Below are positions 7,553 through 15,758 of a stretch of 64,000 nucleotides of DNA, in pieces (positions within the stretch are counted from its first letter, which is position 1; each line of letters begins with the position of its first letter). This DNA is from OLB16 sp964481775. Lineage in GTDB: Bacteria > Hinthialibacterota > Hinthialibacteria > OLB16. The stretch covers positions 11,063 through 75,062 of the forward strand of contig CAYZUX010000006.1 in the NCBI GenBank assembly GCA_964481775.1. The letters are read 5' to 3'. The notes beneath the pieces were generated by a model, which saw only the letters and a list, made by a program, of their open reading frames with translations, was not told where the DNA came from and did no database searches. Both the position numbers and the translations under genes were made by a program.

Positions 7553-10428
7553 GATTCCCTTTCGACTTTTGTTGTCAACAATTCCTCGATGGTTTTCAAC
7601 AATTCACCCCGGTTCAGCTTGATCAGACAGGCGTCAGCTCCCAAACGCATGGCGCGGTCATGACAGGCCGGGTCCCTGGAAGCTGTCAGGGCGGCAACAG
7701 GAAGATCCTTGTATGCTTCCTGGTCACGGATATGCTGGATCAGATCGAAGCCGTCCATCTCCGCCATGTACAGATCTGTCAGTACCAGATCAACCGGGTG
7801 TTTCTCCAGAATCTCCAGGGCTTCGCGGCCATGAATGGCCTCGATACACTCTATGCCCGCCGCTTTCAGGTAGGAGGAAACCATGGTCCGGTAAAAGGCT
7901 GAATCATCGACTAGAAGCACACACACTCCTTGGGATGGAAGGTCTCCACAGGAGCTGTTGAACCAGTGCGGCAGGGCCATCTCCATGATCCGGTAAATAT
8001 CAATGAATTGGGTGGCCTTGTTGTTAACGATGGCGGTTCCAAGGATCCCTTCCTCTCCTGCATTAGATCGGCTGAACTCAGCCCGAACCTCTGCGATATC
8101 GAGGATTTCGGAAACCACGAGACCAGCCTGTTTATCCTCAAAAACAAAAACGATTACAGGAAGAATTGACTCCTGGCTGGGTTGAGGCCTGGTCTGAAGG
8201 AATCGTTCTGGCCGGATGAGAGGCAGGACATCTCCACGGTATTGGATGACCTCCTGGCCAGCCACTTCCTCGATCCGGGATGGATCGAATTCCTCCAATC
8301 GGTTTACCAATCCCAACGGAATCGCATACTGGTCTGCCTCACCGAGACGGAACAGGAGTGTGGATTGGCTGTCTTCGGGTCCCGCCTTTGAGAGGTCCTG
8401 AGCCCGCATCAGCTTGGATGAGATGTGTTCGGGATGAATTCCCCCCAAAGCGGCCAGTCCCTGGACATCCAGGATGAGAGCCACATTCCCATCACCCAGG
8501 ATGGTCGCTCCCGCAAAGGCTGCCAACTGTTTGACATGCCTGGAAAGCGGCTTGACAACAATCTCTTCCGTGTCATGGACCTGATCGATGATCAGTCCTG
8601 CTTGTCCTGCTCCTAACCTCAGCACGACAATGTAAAGGGTTTCCTGTGATTTCCCGTCAGGACAAAGATTGAGAATCTCTTTAAGGCGGATGAGCGGAAG
8701 AAGCTCCCCTCTCAAACGATAGACCTCGACATTCCTGACGGTTTCGATTCCCTGGCGGATCTGGTCCCCCTCCAGGCACACCAGTTCGATCAAGTTCACC
8801 TGGGGAATGGCGAAACGCTGGCCTCCCGCTGACACAAGCAGAGCCGGGATGATGGCCAGTGTGAGCGGAATCCTGACTGTAACCGTCGTCCCAGATCCCT
8901 TCTCGGACTTAATCTCGACTGTTCCACCGATCTTCTCGATATTTGTCCTGACCACATCCATGCCGACTCCACGTCCGGATACATTCGTGACAGTCTTCGC
9001 GGTTGAGAAACCCGGCATGAAGATCAGGTTCAGGGCTTCTCGTTCTGACATTCCATCGGCCTGCTGCTGGCTGATCAGTCCACGCCTGATTGCGATCTCC
9101 TTGACCCTTGCGGTGTCGATGCCGGCCCCATCATCCTTCACCACAATGTTGACTTGACCATTTTCATGGAAAGCGCTGATCAGAAGGTTCCCGCAGGCTG
9201 GCTTTCCCCTGCGAAGGCGTTCATCCGGAGTCTCGATGCCATGGTCCATGGAGTTTCTGAGGAGATGAACCATCGGATCTTTAATGGCTTCGATCAAAGT
9301 CCTGTCCAGCTCGGTCTCCTTACCATCGATCCGGAGATCGACTTGCTTCCCTGAATTCGTAGCCAGGTCACGCACCATCCGCGGAAATCGATTGAAGACA
9401 TTCGCGACTGGCTGCATGCGAGTCTTCATCACCTTTTCCTGCAGCTCGCTGGTGACCAGGCTGATGCGATGGCAGGCGGAGCTGAAGGCGGTGTTTTCAA
9501 AGGCATGCGAGAACTGCATGATCTGGTTACGGGAAAGGACCAGTTCTCCAACCAGATTCATTAACTGGTCAATGATCTCGATATCCACCTTGATGACCTT
9601 CTCGGTGCGCTCAAGGACCTTTGTTCCTGTTCCTGGCTGTTCAATACCGGGACTTTGCTCTTGAATGGACTCCGCTGAGATATTTTTTTCAGGACCCAGG
9701 GAGGTGGCAGCGATGGCTTCAAACGGTTCGATCGAGACAGAATGCACCGAGCTCCCCATGGCAGCGGTCTGAATCATTTCCGGTGGTTGGTTGGTCGAGA
9801 GTATCACCACGAGTCTCTCCCCTTCGTGGAGCTCTTCATCCTTCCGGATATCGGGGATCAAATCCTCAATGGTTCCTATCGCCGCGAGCCGTTCCGCGAT
9901 AACCAGGCCTCGAACCGATGGCATTTTCTCCTCTGAGTCGATAGAGACGGTCACTTGCCAGGTGCGCCCTTCCCGGGTGAGAGTGGATGTGGCCTGAGGG
10001 CTTTTGAGATCAGGGGCGGTTTTTGAAAGGGAGGCCTGTTTGATCTCACCGGCAATCGCTTTCAATTCCTCAATCAGCGGAGCCTGATCTCTATCGCCTT
10101 CAGTCTTTGTCTCTTCCACTACCTGCAAAATCTCTTTCAGAACATCGGCCACCTTGAGCAGCTTGGTGATGACTCTCTGTTCGACTGGACGTATGCCTTC
10201 GCGCATCTGGGAAAGAATGTCTTCGGCATAGTGGGAGATTTCCTCCAGGGTCCGGAATCCCAGAAGACCCGAACAGCCCTTCATCGTGTGGATGACTCGG
10301 AAGATCCGGGTGATGATCTGCATATCACCGGGTTTTTGTTCGAGCTCCACGAAGTCCCTGTCGAGTTGATCCAGGTTATCCCAAGACTCATTCAGGAATT
10401 CCCTTAGAAGTTCTGCTTCCATCTCCAC
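7549..10428 (-). CDS. cheA: Hybrid chemotaxis kinase CheA with two CheW domains and a receiver domain
   Basis: Histidine kinase of a chemosensory array, 959 residues, longer than the usual 650-700. Domains in order: HPt (about 1-110, phosphorylated His47 in FRVIHTMKGCSG); a middle region (about 150-245) without a clear P2 domain; dimerisation helices beginning IDQLMNLVGELVLSRNQI; ATPase (HLLRNSMDHGIE, DDGAGID, GRGVGMDVV); a first CheW-like domain (about 530-670); a second CheW-like domain (about 690-825); and a receiver domain (about 835-950) with VDD, Asp in LVLTDLYMAEMDG and the Lys position in CLIKLNRG. The start is GTG at 10428 or ATG at 10422. It heads the operon cheA-cheW-cheY-cheB-cheR. 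The build resembles alternative, non-flagellar chemosensory classes, which is inference. Confidence 0.93.
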   Translation of the reverse strand: MEMEAELLREFLNESWDNLDQLDRDFVELEQKPGDMQIITRIFRVIHTMKGCSGLLGFRTLEEISHYAEDILSQMREGIRPVEQRVITKLLKVADVLKEILQVVEETKTEGDRDQAPLIEELKAIAGEIKQASLSKTAPDLKSPQATSTLTREGRTWQVTVSIDSEEKMPSVRGLVIAERLAAIGTIEDLIPDIRKDEELHEGERLVVILSTNQPPEMIQTAAMGSSVHSVSIEPFEAIAATSLGPEKNISAESIQEQSPGIEQPGTGTKVLERTEKVIKVDIEIIDQLMNLVGELVLSRNQIMQFSHAFENTAFSSACHRISLVTSELQEKVMKTRMQPVANVFNRFPRMVRDLATNSGKQVDLRIDGKETELDRTLIEAIKDPMVHLLRNSMDHGIETPDERLRRGKPACGNLLISAFHENGQVNIVVKDDGAGIDTARVKEIAIRRGLISQQQADGMSEREALNLIFMPGFSTAKTVTNVSGRGVGMDVVRTNIEKIGGTVEIKSEKGSGTTVTVRIPLTLAIIPALLVSAGGQRFAIPQVNLIELVCLEGDQIRQGIETVRNVEVYRLRGELLPLIRLKEILNLCPDGKSQETLYIVVLRLGAGQAGLIIDQVHDTEEIVVKPLSRHVKQLAAFAGATILGDGNVALILDVQGLAALGGIHPEHISSKLMRAQDLSKAGPEDSQSTLLFRLGEADQYAIPLGLVNRLEEFDPSRIEEVAGQEVIQYRGDVLPLIRPERFLQTRPQPSQESILPVIVFVFEDKQAGLVVSEILDIAEVRAEFSRSNAGEEGILGTAIVNNKATQFIDIYRIMEMALPHWFNSSCGDLPSQGVCVLLVDDSAFYRTMVSSYLKAAGIECIEAIHGREALEILEKHPVDLVLTDLYMAEMDGFDLIQHIRDQEAYKDLPVAALTASRDPACHDRAMRLGADACLIKLNRGELLKTIEELLTTKVERES

Positions 10429-10541
10429 AAGGTTTTTCTCCTCTCGATGTATGACAATCGGGGTGGAACTCCGGCGGATTCTCTTCCCTTGTTCTTCGAC
10501 CAGTTGGGTTGTTTAGGCGAGGACTTTCATGACAGATAAAG

Positions 10542-11219
10542 TTATGGACCCCACACCACAAGGTCTCCGGAGCTGACGGTCCCGTTGGTAGGAGAATACA
10601 ATAGCGCTTTGGAGGTGCGGTATTCTTTATGGACTACCCACTCTGCAAAATTCCAGGTCCTGTCAGGACCATCTGACAGAATCGTGAAACTTCCCGCGAA
10701 AGTTGCGTAAGGGTCATAGGGAGTAGTGAAAGACACACGGCCACGCACCTCAGGGGGAACAAGACACTTACCTTTCTTTATCCCCACTCCCGCACAACCG
10801 CACCTCCATCCCATGGCGGTGTAGCGGTAATAAACTTCTGCCTGACGGGTGGGAGTCCAGTAGGAATCATACAGAAAACGGTCTTGTGGAACCGATTGCA
10901 TATATTTGACCGGCGTAGTGAGTTGCTTCCAACCCTGGATCGACCGGGTCCATGCATGTGACGGGCCTGGGATGGAGATTCCCTGTTCCATGATGTCAGC
11001 CGGATAGAAAGGACGATCAACCCCATAACTCATAAGCGCAGTTTTGATCGACCTCATCTCCGACTCGGCGTTGGTGATCTTGGCCCTCAGTTGAGCTTCG
11101 AGGAAATTGGGCAAGGCAATCGAGATCAGGATGAGAATAATGGCAATGACGATCAGGAGCTCGATCAACGTAAAAGCGGATTGAGGCCGTCTGGATAGAA
11201 AACGTTTATTCGGGCACAT
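10542..11219 (-). CDS. Type II secretion-style pseudopilin (paralogue A)
   Basis: Secreted pilin-like protein of 225 residues. A short positively charged leader is followed by the prepilin methylation motif and hydrophobic helix (AFTLIELLIVIAIILILIS, then IALPNFLEAQLRAKI). The mature body contains LTTPVKYMQSVPQDRF and ends with the block YSPTNGTVSSGD and Gly-Pro. The same body blocks occur in the two pseudopilins at 24678-25983, so all three are one family. The start is supported by GAGGG eight bases upstream. It lies 113 bases before cheA on the same strand. Such proteins may form pseudopili or act as substrates of a type II-like system; no secretion machinery is seen in the window. Confidence 0.85.
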   Translation of the reverse strand: MCPNKRFLSRRPQSAFTLIELLIVIAIILILISIALPNFLEAQLRAKITNAESEMRSIKTALMSYGVDRPFYPADIMEQGISIPGPSHAWTRSIQGWKQLTTPVKYMQSVPQDRFLYDSYWTPTRQAEVYYRYTAMGWRCGCAGVGIKKGKCLVPPEVRGRVSFTTPYDPYATFAGSFTILSDGPDRTWNFAEWVVHKEYRTSKALLYSPTNGTVSSGDLVVWGP

Positions 11220-11535
11220 GATAGGAGCCCTCGAATCTTGACGTATTTGAGAGATGATTCTACCAGACCGGGCACAAGGGTCAATCTGAAGTTTCTTTTT
11301 TTCAGATCATGGAGTGAACGAGCCTTCCAGTCAGACGAGTGAAACGGCTGGTCTCTTGAATCTGATCCCATTCTTTCTTTTCGATCGAATCGATGTGCTT
11401 TATCGATCTGAGGATTACCAATGTCGGTTCCCAAACCTGTCAATCCACCCAATAGCCTTCCAACACAGCGAGGTCGGACCTTCTACCCTCTACTCATGGA
11501 CCATCAAACCTGATATTTTCCCGTGGAGGATAGGG

Positions 11536-11564
11536 TTGACATTTTTGGGGCTATAGTCTATGAA
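11536..11564 (+). promoter_or_regulatory. Candidate sigma-70-type promoter for sbp
   Basis: TTGACA at 11536-11541 and TATGAA at 11559-11564 are separated by 17 bases in an AT-rich stretch. This would give a leader of about 130 bases before sbp. Seen by eye only. Confidence 0.4.
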
Positions 11565-11674
11565 TATGATCGATAATATACAGTATTATTTGTTTGAAGG
11601 AAGGGAAAGTCTTGAGATCATTCGAGAATCTTTCAATTCATGGATATAAGACTATTTAATCCATAGAGATAATT

Positions 11675-11688
11675 ATGTGATATCACAT
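11675..11688. promoter_or_regulatory. Perfect palindrome ATGTGATATCACAT, candidate operator or leader element
   Basis: A 14-base perfect palindrome lies 15 bases before ATG 11703 and about 50 before ATG 11739 of sbp. The half-site TGTGA resembles CRP/FNR half-sites, but the two halves are only two bases apart, not six, so a CRP-type dimer is unlikely. It may be bound by another repressor controlling sulfate uptake. Confidence 0.35.
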
Positions 11689-11738
11689 GTGGTGAAACTA
11701 AAATGAATCAATCATCCCTTAGAATGGAGAACACAGCT

Positions 11739-12752
11739 ATGAGGATCTTTTACCTGACACGTGTTTTCGTGGTTATTTTCTTGATGACGTGTCTCACTTT
11801 CAGCGCATTCCCGGAAGAGATTCGGCTTCTGAATGTCTCTTATGATCCCACCCGGGAGCTCTACCAGGACTATAATCTCGCCTTTGCGAAATACTGGAAG
11901 GAGAAAAAGGCGGGGGATGTCACCATCGAGCAATCTCATGGAGGATCCGGCAAGCAGGCCCGCGCGGTCATCGATGGGTTGGAGGCGGATGTGGTGACTC
12001 TTGCGTTGGCTTATGATGTCGACCAGCTTCATCGGCATGGGGATCTGATCCCGGTGGATTGGCAGAAGCGCCTTCCGGAAAACAGCGCTCCCTACACCTC
12101 AACCATCGTCTTCCTGGTTCGTAAGGGCAACCCGAAAGGGATCAGGGATTGGGATGATCTTGTCAAGCCTGGCATTTCAGTGATCACGCCCAATCCAAAG
12201 ACTTCCGGTGGAGCGCGCTGGAACTACCTGGCGGCTTGGGGGTATGCACTCAGGCACAACAATAACGATGAGGTGAAGGCCCGGGAGTATATTGCAGCTT
12301 TGCTGGCTAATGTGCCGGTACTGGATTCCGGAGCTCGAGGTTCCACCACCACTTTTGTGCAAAGAGGGATCGGGGATGTCCTCCTGGCATGGGAAAATGA
12401 GGCTTTCCTGGCTATCAAGGAGCTCGGCCCGGATAAACTCGATATCGTCATCCCCTCTTTGAGCATCCTCGCGGAGCCGACTGTCTCGGTTGTGGATCAG
12501 GTGGTCGACAAGCATGGAACCCGGGAAATTGCAACCGCGTATTTGGAGTACCTTTACAGCGAAGAGGGTCAGGAAATTGCTGCCAGGCACTACTACCGCC
12601 CACGTTCCGAGGCGGTCGCGAGAAGGTATGAGAATCAGTTTCCAAAGATCGAGCTGTTCACATTGGACTCGGTGTTTGGTGATTGGAACAAGGCTCAAAA
12701 GGTTCATTTCGATGATGGCGGAGTGTTCGACCAGATTTATGAGAATCGTTAG
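11739..12752 (+). CDS. sbp: Sulfate-binding protein of the sulfate/thiosulfate ABC importer
   Basis: Periplasmic solute-binding protein delivering sulfate to the CysTWA importer. After a signal peptide (hydrophobic VFVVIFLMTCLTFSAF), the mature protein shows the family blocks LLNVSYDPTRELYQDYN, QSHGGSGKQARAVIDG (anion-binding loop), ADVVTLALAYDVD, TPNPKTSGGARWNYLAAWGY and AYLEYLYSEEGQEIAARHYYRP. The length of about 337 residues is normal. ATG 11739 is preferred because GGAG lies about ten bases upstream and the signal peptide begins there; the open frame starts at ATG 11703. It is the first gene of the sbp-cysT-cysW-cysA operon. Confidence 0.93.
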   Translation: MRIFYLTRVFVVIFLMTCLTFSAFPEEIRLLNVSYDPTRELYQDYNLAFAKYWKEKKAGDVTIEQSHGGSGKQARAVIDGLEADVVTLALAYDVDQLHRHGDLIPVDWQKRLPENSAPYTSTIVFLVRKGNPKGIRDWDDLVKPGISVITPNPKTSGGARWNYLAAWGYALRHNNNDEVKAREYIAALLANVPVLDSGARGSTTTFVQRGIGDVLLAWENEAFLAIKELGPDKLDIVIPSLSILAEPTVSVVDQVVDKHGTREIATAYLEYLYSEEGQEIAARHYYRPRSEAVARRYENQFPKIELFTLDSVFGDWNKAQKVHFDDGGVFDQIYENR

Positions 12753-12779
12753 TCTTTGCCGAACAGAGTGGGGTACCCC

Positions 12780-13610
12780 ATGCTGCTGAAGGAAAAAAGT
12801 GTTCTTCCTGGCTTTGGACTCGCGCTGGGGTATACCCTGCTCTATTTGAGTCTGATCGTTCTCATTCCCTTTGCGGCGTTGTTCGCGAAAACGGCAACGC
12901 TCTCATGGGAGGATTTCTGGGGTACGGTCACCTCGGCGCGAGTCCTTGCTTCCTTTGAATTAAGTCTGATGACCTCGTTGTCCGCTGCCGGGATCAATGC
13001 GGTCATGGGACTCATCGTGGCATGGGTGTTGGTACGATATGTTTTCCCGTTCAAGCAGGTCGTGGATGCGCTGGTGGATCTTCCCTTTGCCTTGCCGACT
13101 GCTGTGGCGGGGATCGCACTCACCACCCTGTATGCCCCGACCGGAGCGATTGGAAAATACCTCGATCCCTTGGGTATTCAGGTGGCCTACACACCTCTGG
13201 GAATCACCGTGGCCCTGACTTTTATTGGACTTCCTTTTGTGGTCAGGACCCTCCAGCCGGTGCTGGAGGATCTTGATGTGGAAATCGAAGAAGCGGCCGC
13301 CAGCCTCGGTGCCACCCGGTTGAAGACCCTGGCTTTTGTGGTATTTCCCAATCTCCTGCCCGCGCTGCTGACTGGTTTTGCACTCTCATTTGCGCGCGCC
13401 TTTGGTGAGTATGGTTCCGTGGTCTTCATTTCGGGAAACATGCCGATGAAAACCGAAATCAGTCCTCTTTTGATCATGACCAAGCTCGAGCAATACGACT
13501 ATGCGGGGGCTACAGCGATTGCTGTTGTCATGCTGTTAGTCTCATTCCTCATGCTTTTCGCCATCAACATGATTGGATGGTGGTCGAGAAAACGGCCGGG
13601 GGCCTCCTGA
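12780..13610 (+). CDS. cysT: Sulfate ABC transporter permease, CysT type
   Basis: Membrane permease of the sulfate importer, about 276 residues with six predicted membrane helices. Family features are the opening LPGFGLALGYTLLYLSLIV, the block FPFKQVVDALVDLPFALPTA and the ABC-permease coupling loop EEAAASLGATRLKTL. The frame opens at TTG 12756; ATG 12780 has GTGGGG just upstream and gives the usual N terminus. It starts 27 bases after sbp and its stop codon overlaps the cysW start (TGATG). Confidence 0.93.
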   Translation: MLLKEKSVLPGFGLALGYTLLYLSLIVLIPFAALFAKTATLSWEDFWGTVTSARVLASFELSLMTSLSAAGINAVMGLIVAWVLVRYVFPFKQVVDALVDLPFALPTAVAGIALTTLYAPTGAIGKYLDPLGIQVAYTPLGITVALTFIGLPFVVRTLQPVLEDLDVEIEEAAASLGATRLKTLAFVVFPNLLPALLTGFALSFARAFGEYGSVVFISGNMPMKTEISPLLIMTKLEQYDYAGATAIAVVMLLVSFLMLFAINMIGWWSRKRPGAS

Positions 13611-14515
13611 TGCACACCACTGGAATGAGACGTAACATCCCGGGAACCCGTCAGCAAAGTTCGACCACTGAACCAGTGTGGGTCCGTTGGGTCTTGATTC
13701 TGGTTGCTTTAGTGTACCTCACCCTGTTCCTTGTGATTCCGCTGGTATCGGTTTTCACTCAGGCCCTGGAGAAGGGGGTGCAGACATACACTGCCGCTAT
13801 CACGGAAAAGGATGCTCTTGCGGCGGTACGCCTGACCTTGTTGACTGCAGCAATCGCTGTTCCCTTGAATATTGTTTTTGGAATTGCCGCATCCTGGGCC
13901 ATCGCCAAGTTTGAGTTTCGCGGAAAAAACCTCCTGATCACCCTGATCGACCTGCCTTTCTCAGTCTCACCCGTGATCTCCGGCCTCATCTTTGTGCTTC
14001 TGTTCGGGCTTCAAGGCTGGTTCGGGCCATGGCTCAGGGAGCATGACCTGAAGGTCCTCTTCGCGGTTCCCGGAATCGTTCTGGCGACTGTTTTCGTTAC
14101 TTTCCCCTTCGTGGCCCGTGAGCTCATCCCCTTGATGCAGGAACAGGGCAGCGAAGAGGAGGAAGCGGCCCTGGTGTTGGGCGCCACCGGCTGGAAGACC
14201 TTCTGGCGAGTTACGCTTCCCAATATGAAGTGGGGACTCATATACGGAGTAATTCTCTGCAATGCACGCGCTATGGGGGAGTTCGGTGCGGTTTCTGTAG
14301 TGTCTGGACATATTCGTGGACGCACCAACACCATGCCGCTACATGTAGAGATTCTTTATAATGAATACAACTTCGCCGCTGCTTTCGCGATGGCTTCCTT
14401 GCTTGCCATGCTGGCTTTGGTGACATTGGTGATCAAGAAGGTGGTCGAGTGGCGTTCGGCGCGGGATCTCAGCCTATTGAACGAGACAACTCCGGAGGAA
14501 AGCAGAGCGGGATGA
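13610..14515 (+). CDS. cysW: Sulfate ABC transporter permease, CysW type
   Basis: Second permease of the sulfate importer, 301 residues with six hydrophobic segments. Typical blocks: YTAAITEKDALAAVRLTLL, DLPFSVSPVISGLIFVLLFG, the coupling loop EEAALVLGATGWKTFWRV, and CNARAMGEFGAVSVVSGHIR with TNTMPLHVEILYNEY. ATG 13610 shares one base with the cysT stop codon, so it is chosen over the upstream in-frame GTG at 13577. The end overlaps the cysA start by four bases. Confidence 0.93.
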   Translation: MHTTGMRRNIPGTRQQSSTTEPVWVRWVLILVALVYLTLFLVIPLVSVFTQALEKGVQTYTAAITEKDALAAVRLTLLTAAIAVPLNIVFGIAASWAIAKFEFRGKNLLITLIDLPFSVSPVISGLIFVLLFGLQGWFGPWLREHDLKVLFAVPGIVLATVFVTFPFVARELIPLMQEQGSEEEEAALVLGATGWKTFWRVTLPNMKWGLIYGVILCNARAMGEFGAVSVVSGHIRGRTNTMPLHVEILYNEYNFAAAFAMASLLAMLALVTLVIKKVVEWRSARDLSLLNETTPEESRAG

Positions 14516-15582
14516 GTATCGAGGTTCGGAATATCACCAAGTTTTTTGGGGAATTTGAGGCTCTGAAAGATGTGAGTCTGCATGTTCCCGCGGGGGAGCT
14601 GGTCGCCCTGTTGGGGCCTTCAGGCTCCGGGAAGACCACGCTTTTGAGGATCATCGCGGGATTGGAGACCGCCGATCAGGGCTCGATTCTTTTCCATGGC
14701 GAAGACACCACCGATCAGAAACTCCGCGACCGCAAGGTGGGATTCGTCTTCCAGCACTACGCCCTCTTCCGCCACATGACTGTCTTCGACAATGTCGCCT
14801 TCGGACTCAAAGTCCGTCCCCGCAAGGAACGTCCTTCCCGGGCGGAGATCCGCAAGCGGGTCATGGATCTGCTCACCCTTGTCCAGCTGCACACCCTGGC
14901 GCACCGGTATCCGTCGGAACTGTCCGGCGGTCAACGCCAGCGCGTGGCCCTCGCGCGCGCGCTCGCGGTGGAGCCCAGGGTGCTGCTGCTGGATGAACCT
15001 TTCGGCGCCTTGGATGCCAAGGTCCGCAAGGAGCTGCGCCGTTGGCTCAGACGTCTCCATGATGAAATCCACATCACCAGCGTGTTCGTCACACATGACC
15101 AGGAAGAGGCCCTCGAAGTGGCCGACCGGGTCGCGGTGATGAATGAGGGACGCATCGAGCAGGAGGGAACTCCCGAGGAGGTTTACCACCATCCCAAGAC
15201 TCCATTCATCCTGAACTTCCTTGGTAATGTAAACTTGTTCCATGGACGCATGGAGAATGGACGGGCTTACATCGCAAATACCGGTGTCGAGGTTCCCTCG
15301 ATCGCCTTTCAGGATAACCAGACCGCGACTGTGTTTATCCGCCCCCACCTGCTGGATATTCATCACCATCCCACTCCGGACAATGGATGCTTTCCCGCGC
15401 GGATTTCCCATATCAATGCCGCCGGTCCATTGGTGCGCATCGAGCTGACCAGCGATTGGGGTGACCCGGTCGAAGTCGAAATGACGCATGCCCGCTACCG
15501 CGAACTCAAACTCCACGAGGATGACCATGTCTATGTCACCCCCAAGGAAATGAAGGTGTTCGTGGAAGATTACTCGATTTGA
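14512..15582 (+). CDS. cysA: Sulfate ABC transporter ATP-binding subunit
   Basis: ATPase energising sulfate uptake, 356 residues. Walker A is GPSGSGKTT, the Q loop is FVFQHYALFRHMTVFDNVAFG, the signature is LSGGQRQRVALARAL, Walker B is LLLDEPFGALDAKVRKELRR and the switch His is in FVTHDQEEALE. A C-terminal TOBE/CysA-type regulatory region covers the last 100 or so residues. The start ATG overlaps the cysW stop (ATGA at 14512-14515), and GGAGGAAAGC lies upstream. It ends the sulfate operon; the inverted-repeat element at 15620-15757 follows. Confidence 0.95.
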   Translation: MSIEVRNITKFFGEFEALKDVSLHVPAGELVALLGPSGSGKTTLLRIIAGLETADQGSILFHGEDTTDQKLRDRKVGFVFQHYALFRHMTVFDNVAFGLKVRPRKERPSRAEIRKRVMDLLTLVQLHTLAHRYPSELSGGQRQRVALARALAVEPRVLLLDEPFGALDAKVRKELRRWLRRLHDEIHITSVFVTHDQEEALEVADRVAVMNEGRIEQEGTPEEVYHHPKTPFILNFLGNVNLFHGRMENGRAYIANTGVEVPSIAFQDNQTATVFIRPHLLDIHHHPTPDNGCFPARISHINAAGPLVRIELTSDWGDPVEVEMTHARYRELKLHEDDHVYVTPKEMKVFVEDYSI

Positions 15583-15619
15583 TCCGGTTTCGAGATTTGA
15601 GATGTGATTCCTGATTAGA

Positions 15620-15757
15620 AGCCTGTTGAAAATGGAGGTAACCGTGGATTCCAGCTTTCGCTTGAATGACGAGACAAGCAAATTTCCTCGGAAATCGTCA
15701 TTCCCGCGATAGCGGGAATCCACAACCTCATCGTAAGAATGAGTTTTTCAACAAGCT
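15620..15757. repeat. Palindromic MITE-like repeat element
   Basis: An element of about 138 bases with nested inverted repeats. The outer ends are AGCCTGTTGAAAA (15620-15632) and TTTTTCAACAAGCT (15744-15757). Inside are GTGGATTCC (15644-15652) against GGAATCCAC (15715-15723), GAATGACGA (15664-15672) against TCGTCATTC (15695-15703), and the self-palindrome ATTCCCGCGATAGCGGGAAT (15700-15719). The ATTCCCGCG...CGGGAATCCA core resembles palindromic repeats common in many bacterial genomes. It has no coding capacity and sits between the ends of cysA and the convergent gene at 15759. Confidence 0.65.
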
Positions 15758-15758
15758 G

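Larger units (their letters stand above)
11220..11702. other. Gene-free stretch of about 480 bases upstream of the sulfate transporter
   Basis: Region between the divergent pseudopilin A and sbp genes. The right-hand third is AT-rich and holds the candidate promoter (11536-11564) and the palindrome (11675-11688) listed separately. The short frames in it have no recognisable features. No structured RNA was recognised. Confidence 0.5.

Noticed and set aside
11675..11688. CRP/FNR-type binding site before sbp
   Set aside because: TGTGA and TCACA are separated by two bases instead of six.
14620..15723. Open frame of 367 residues antisense to cysA
   Set aside because: Mirror of the conserved ATPase gene and runs into the repeat element.
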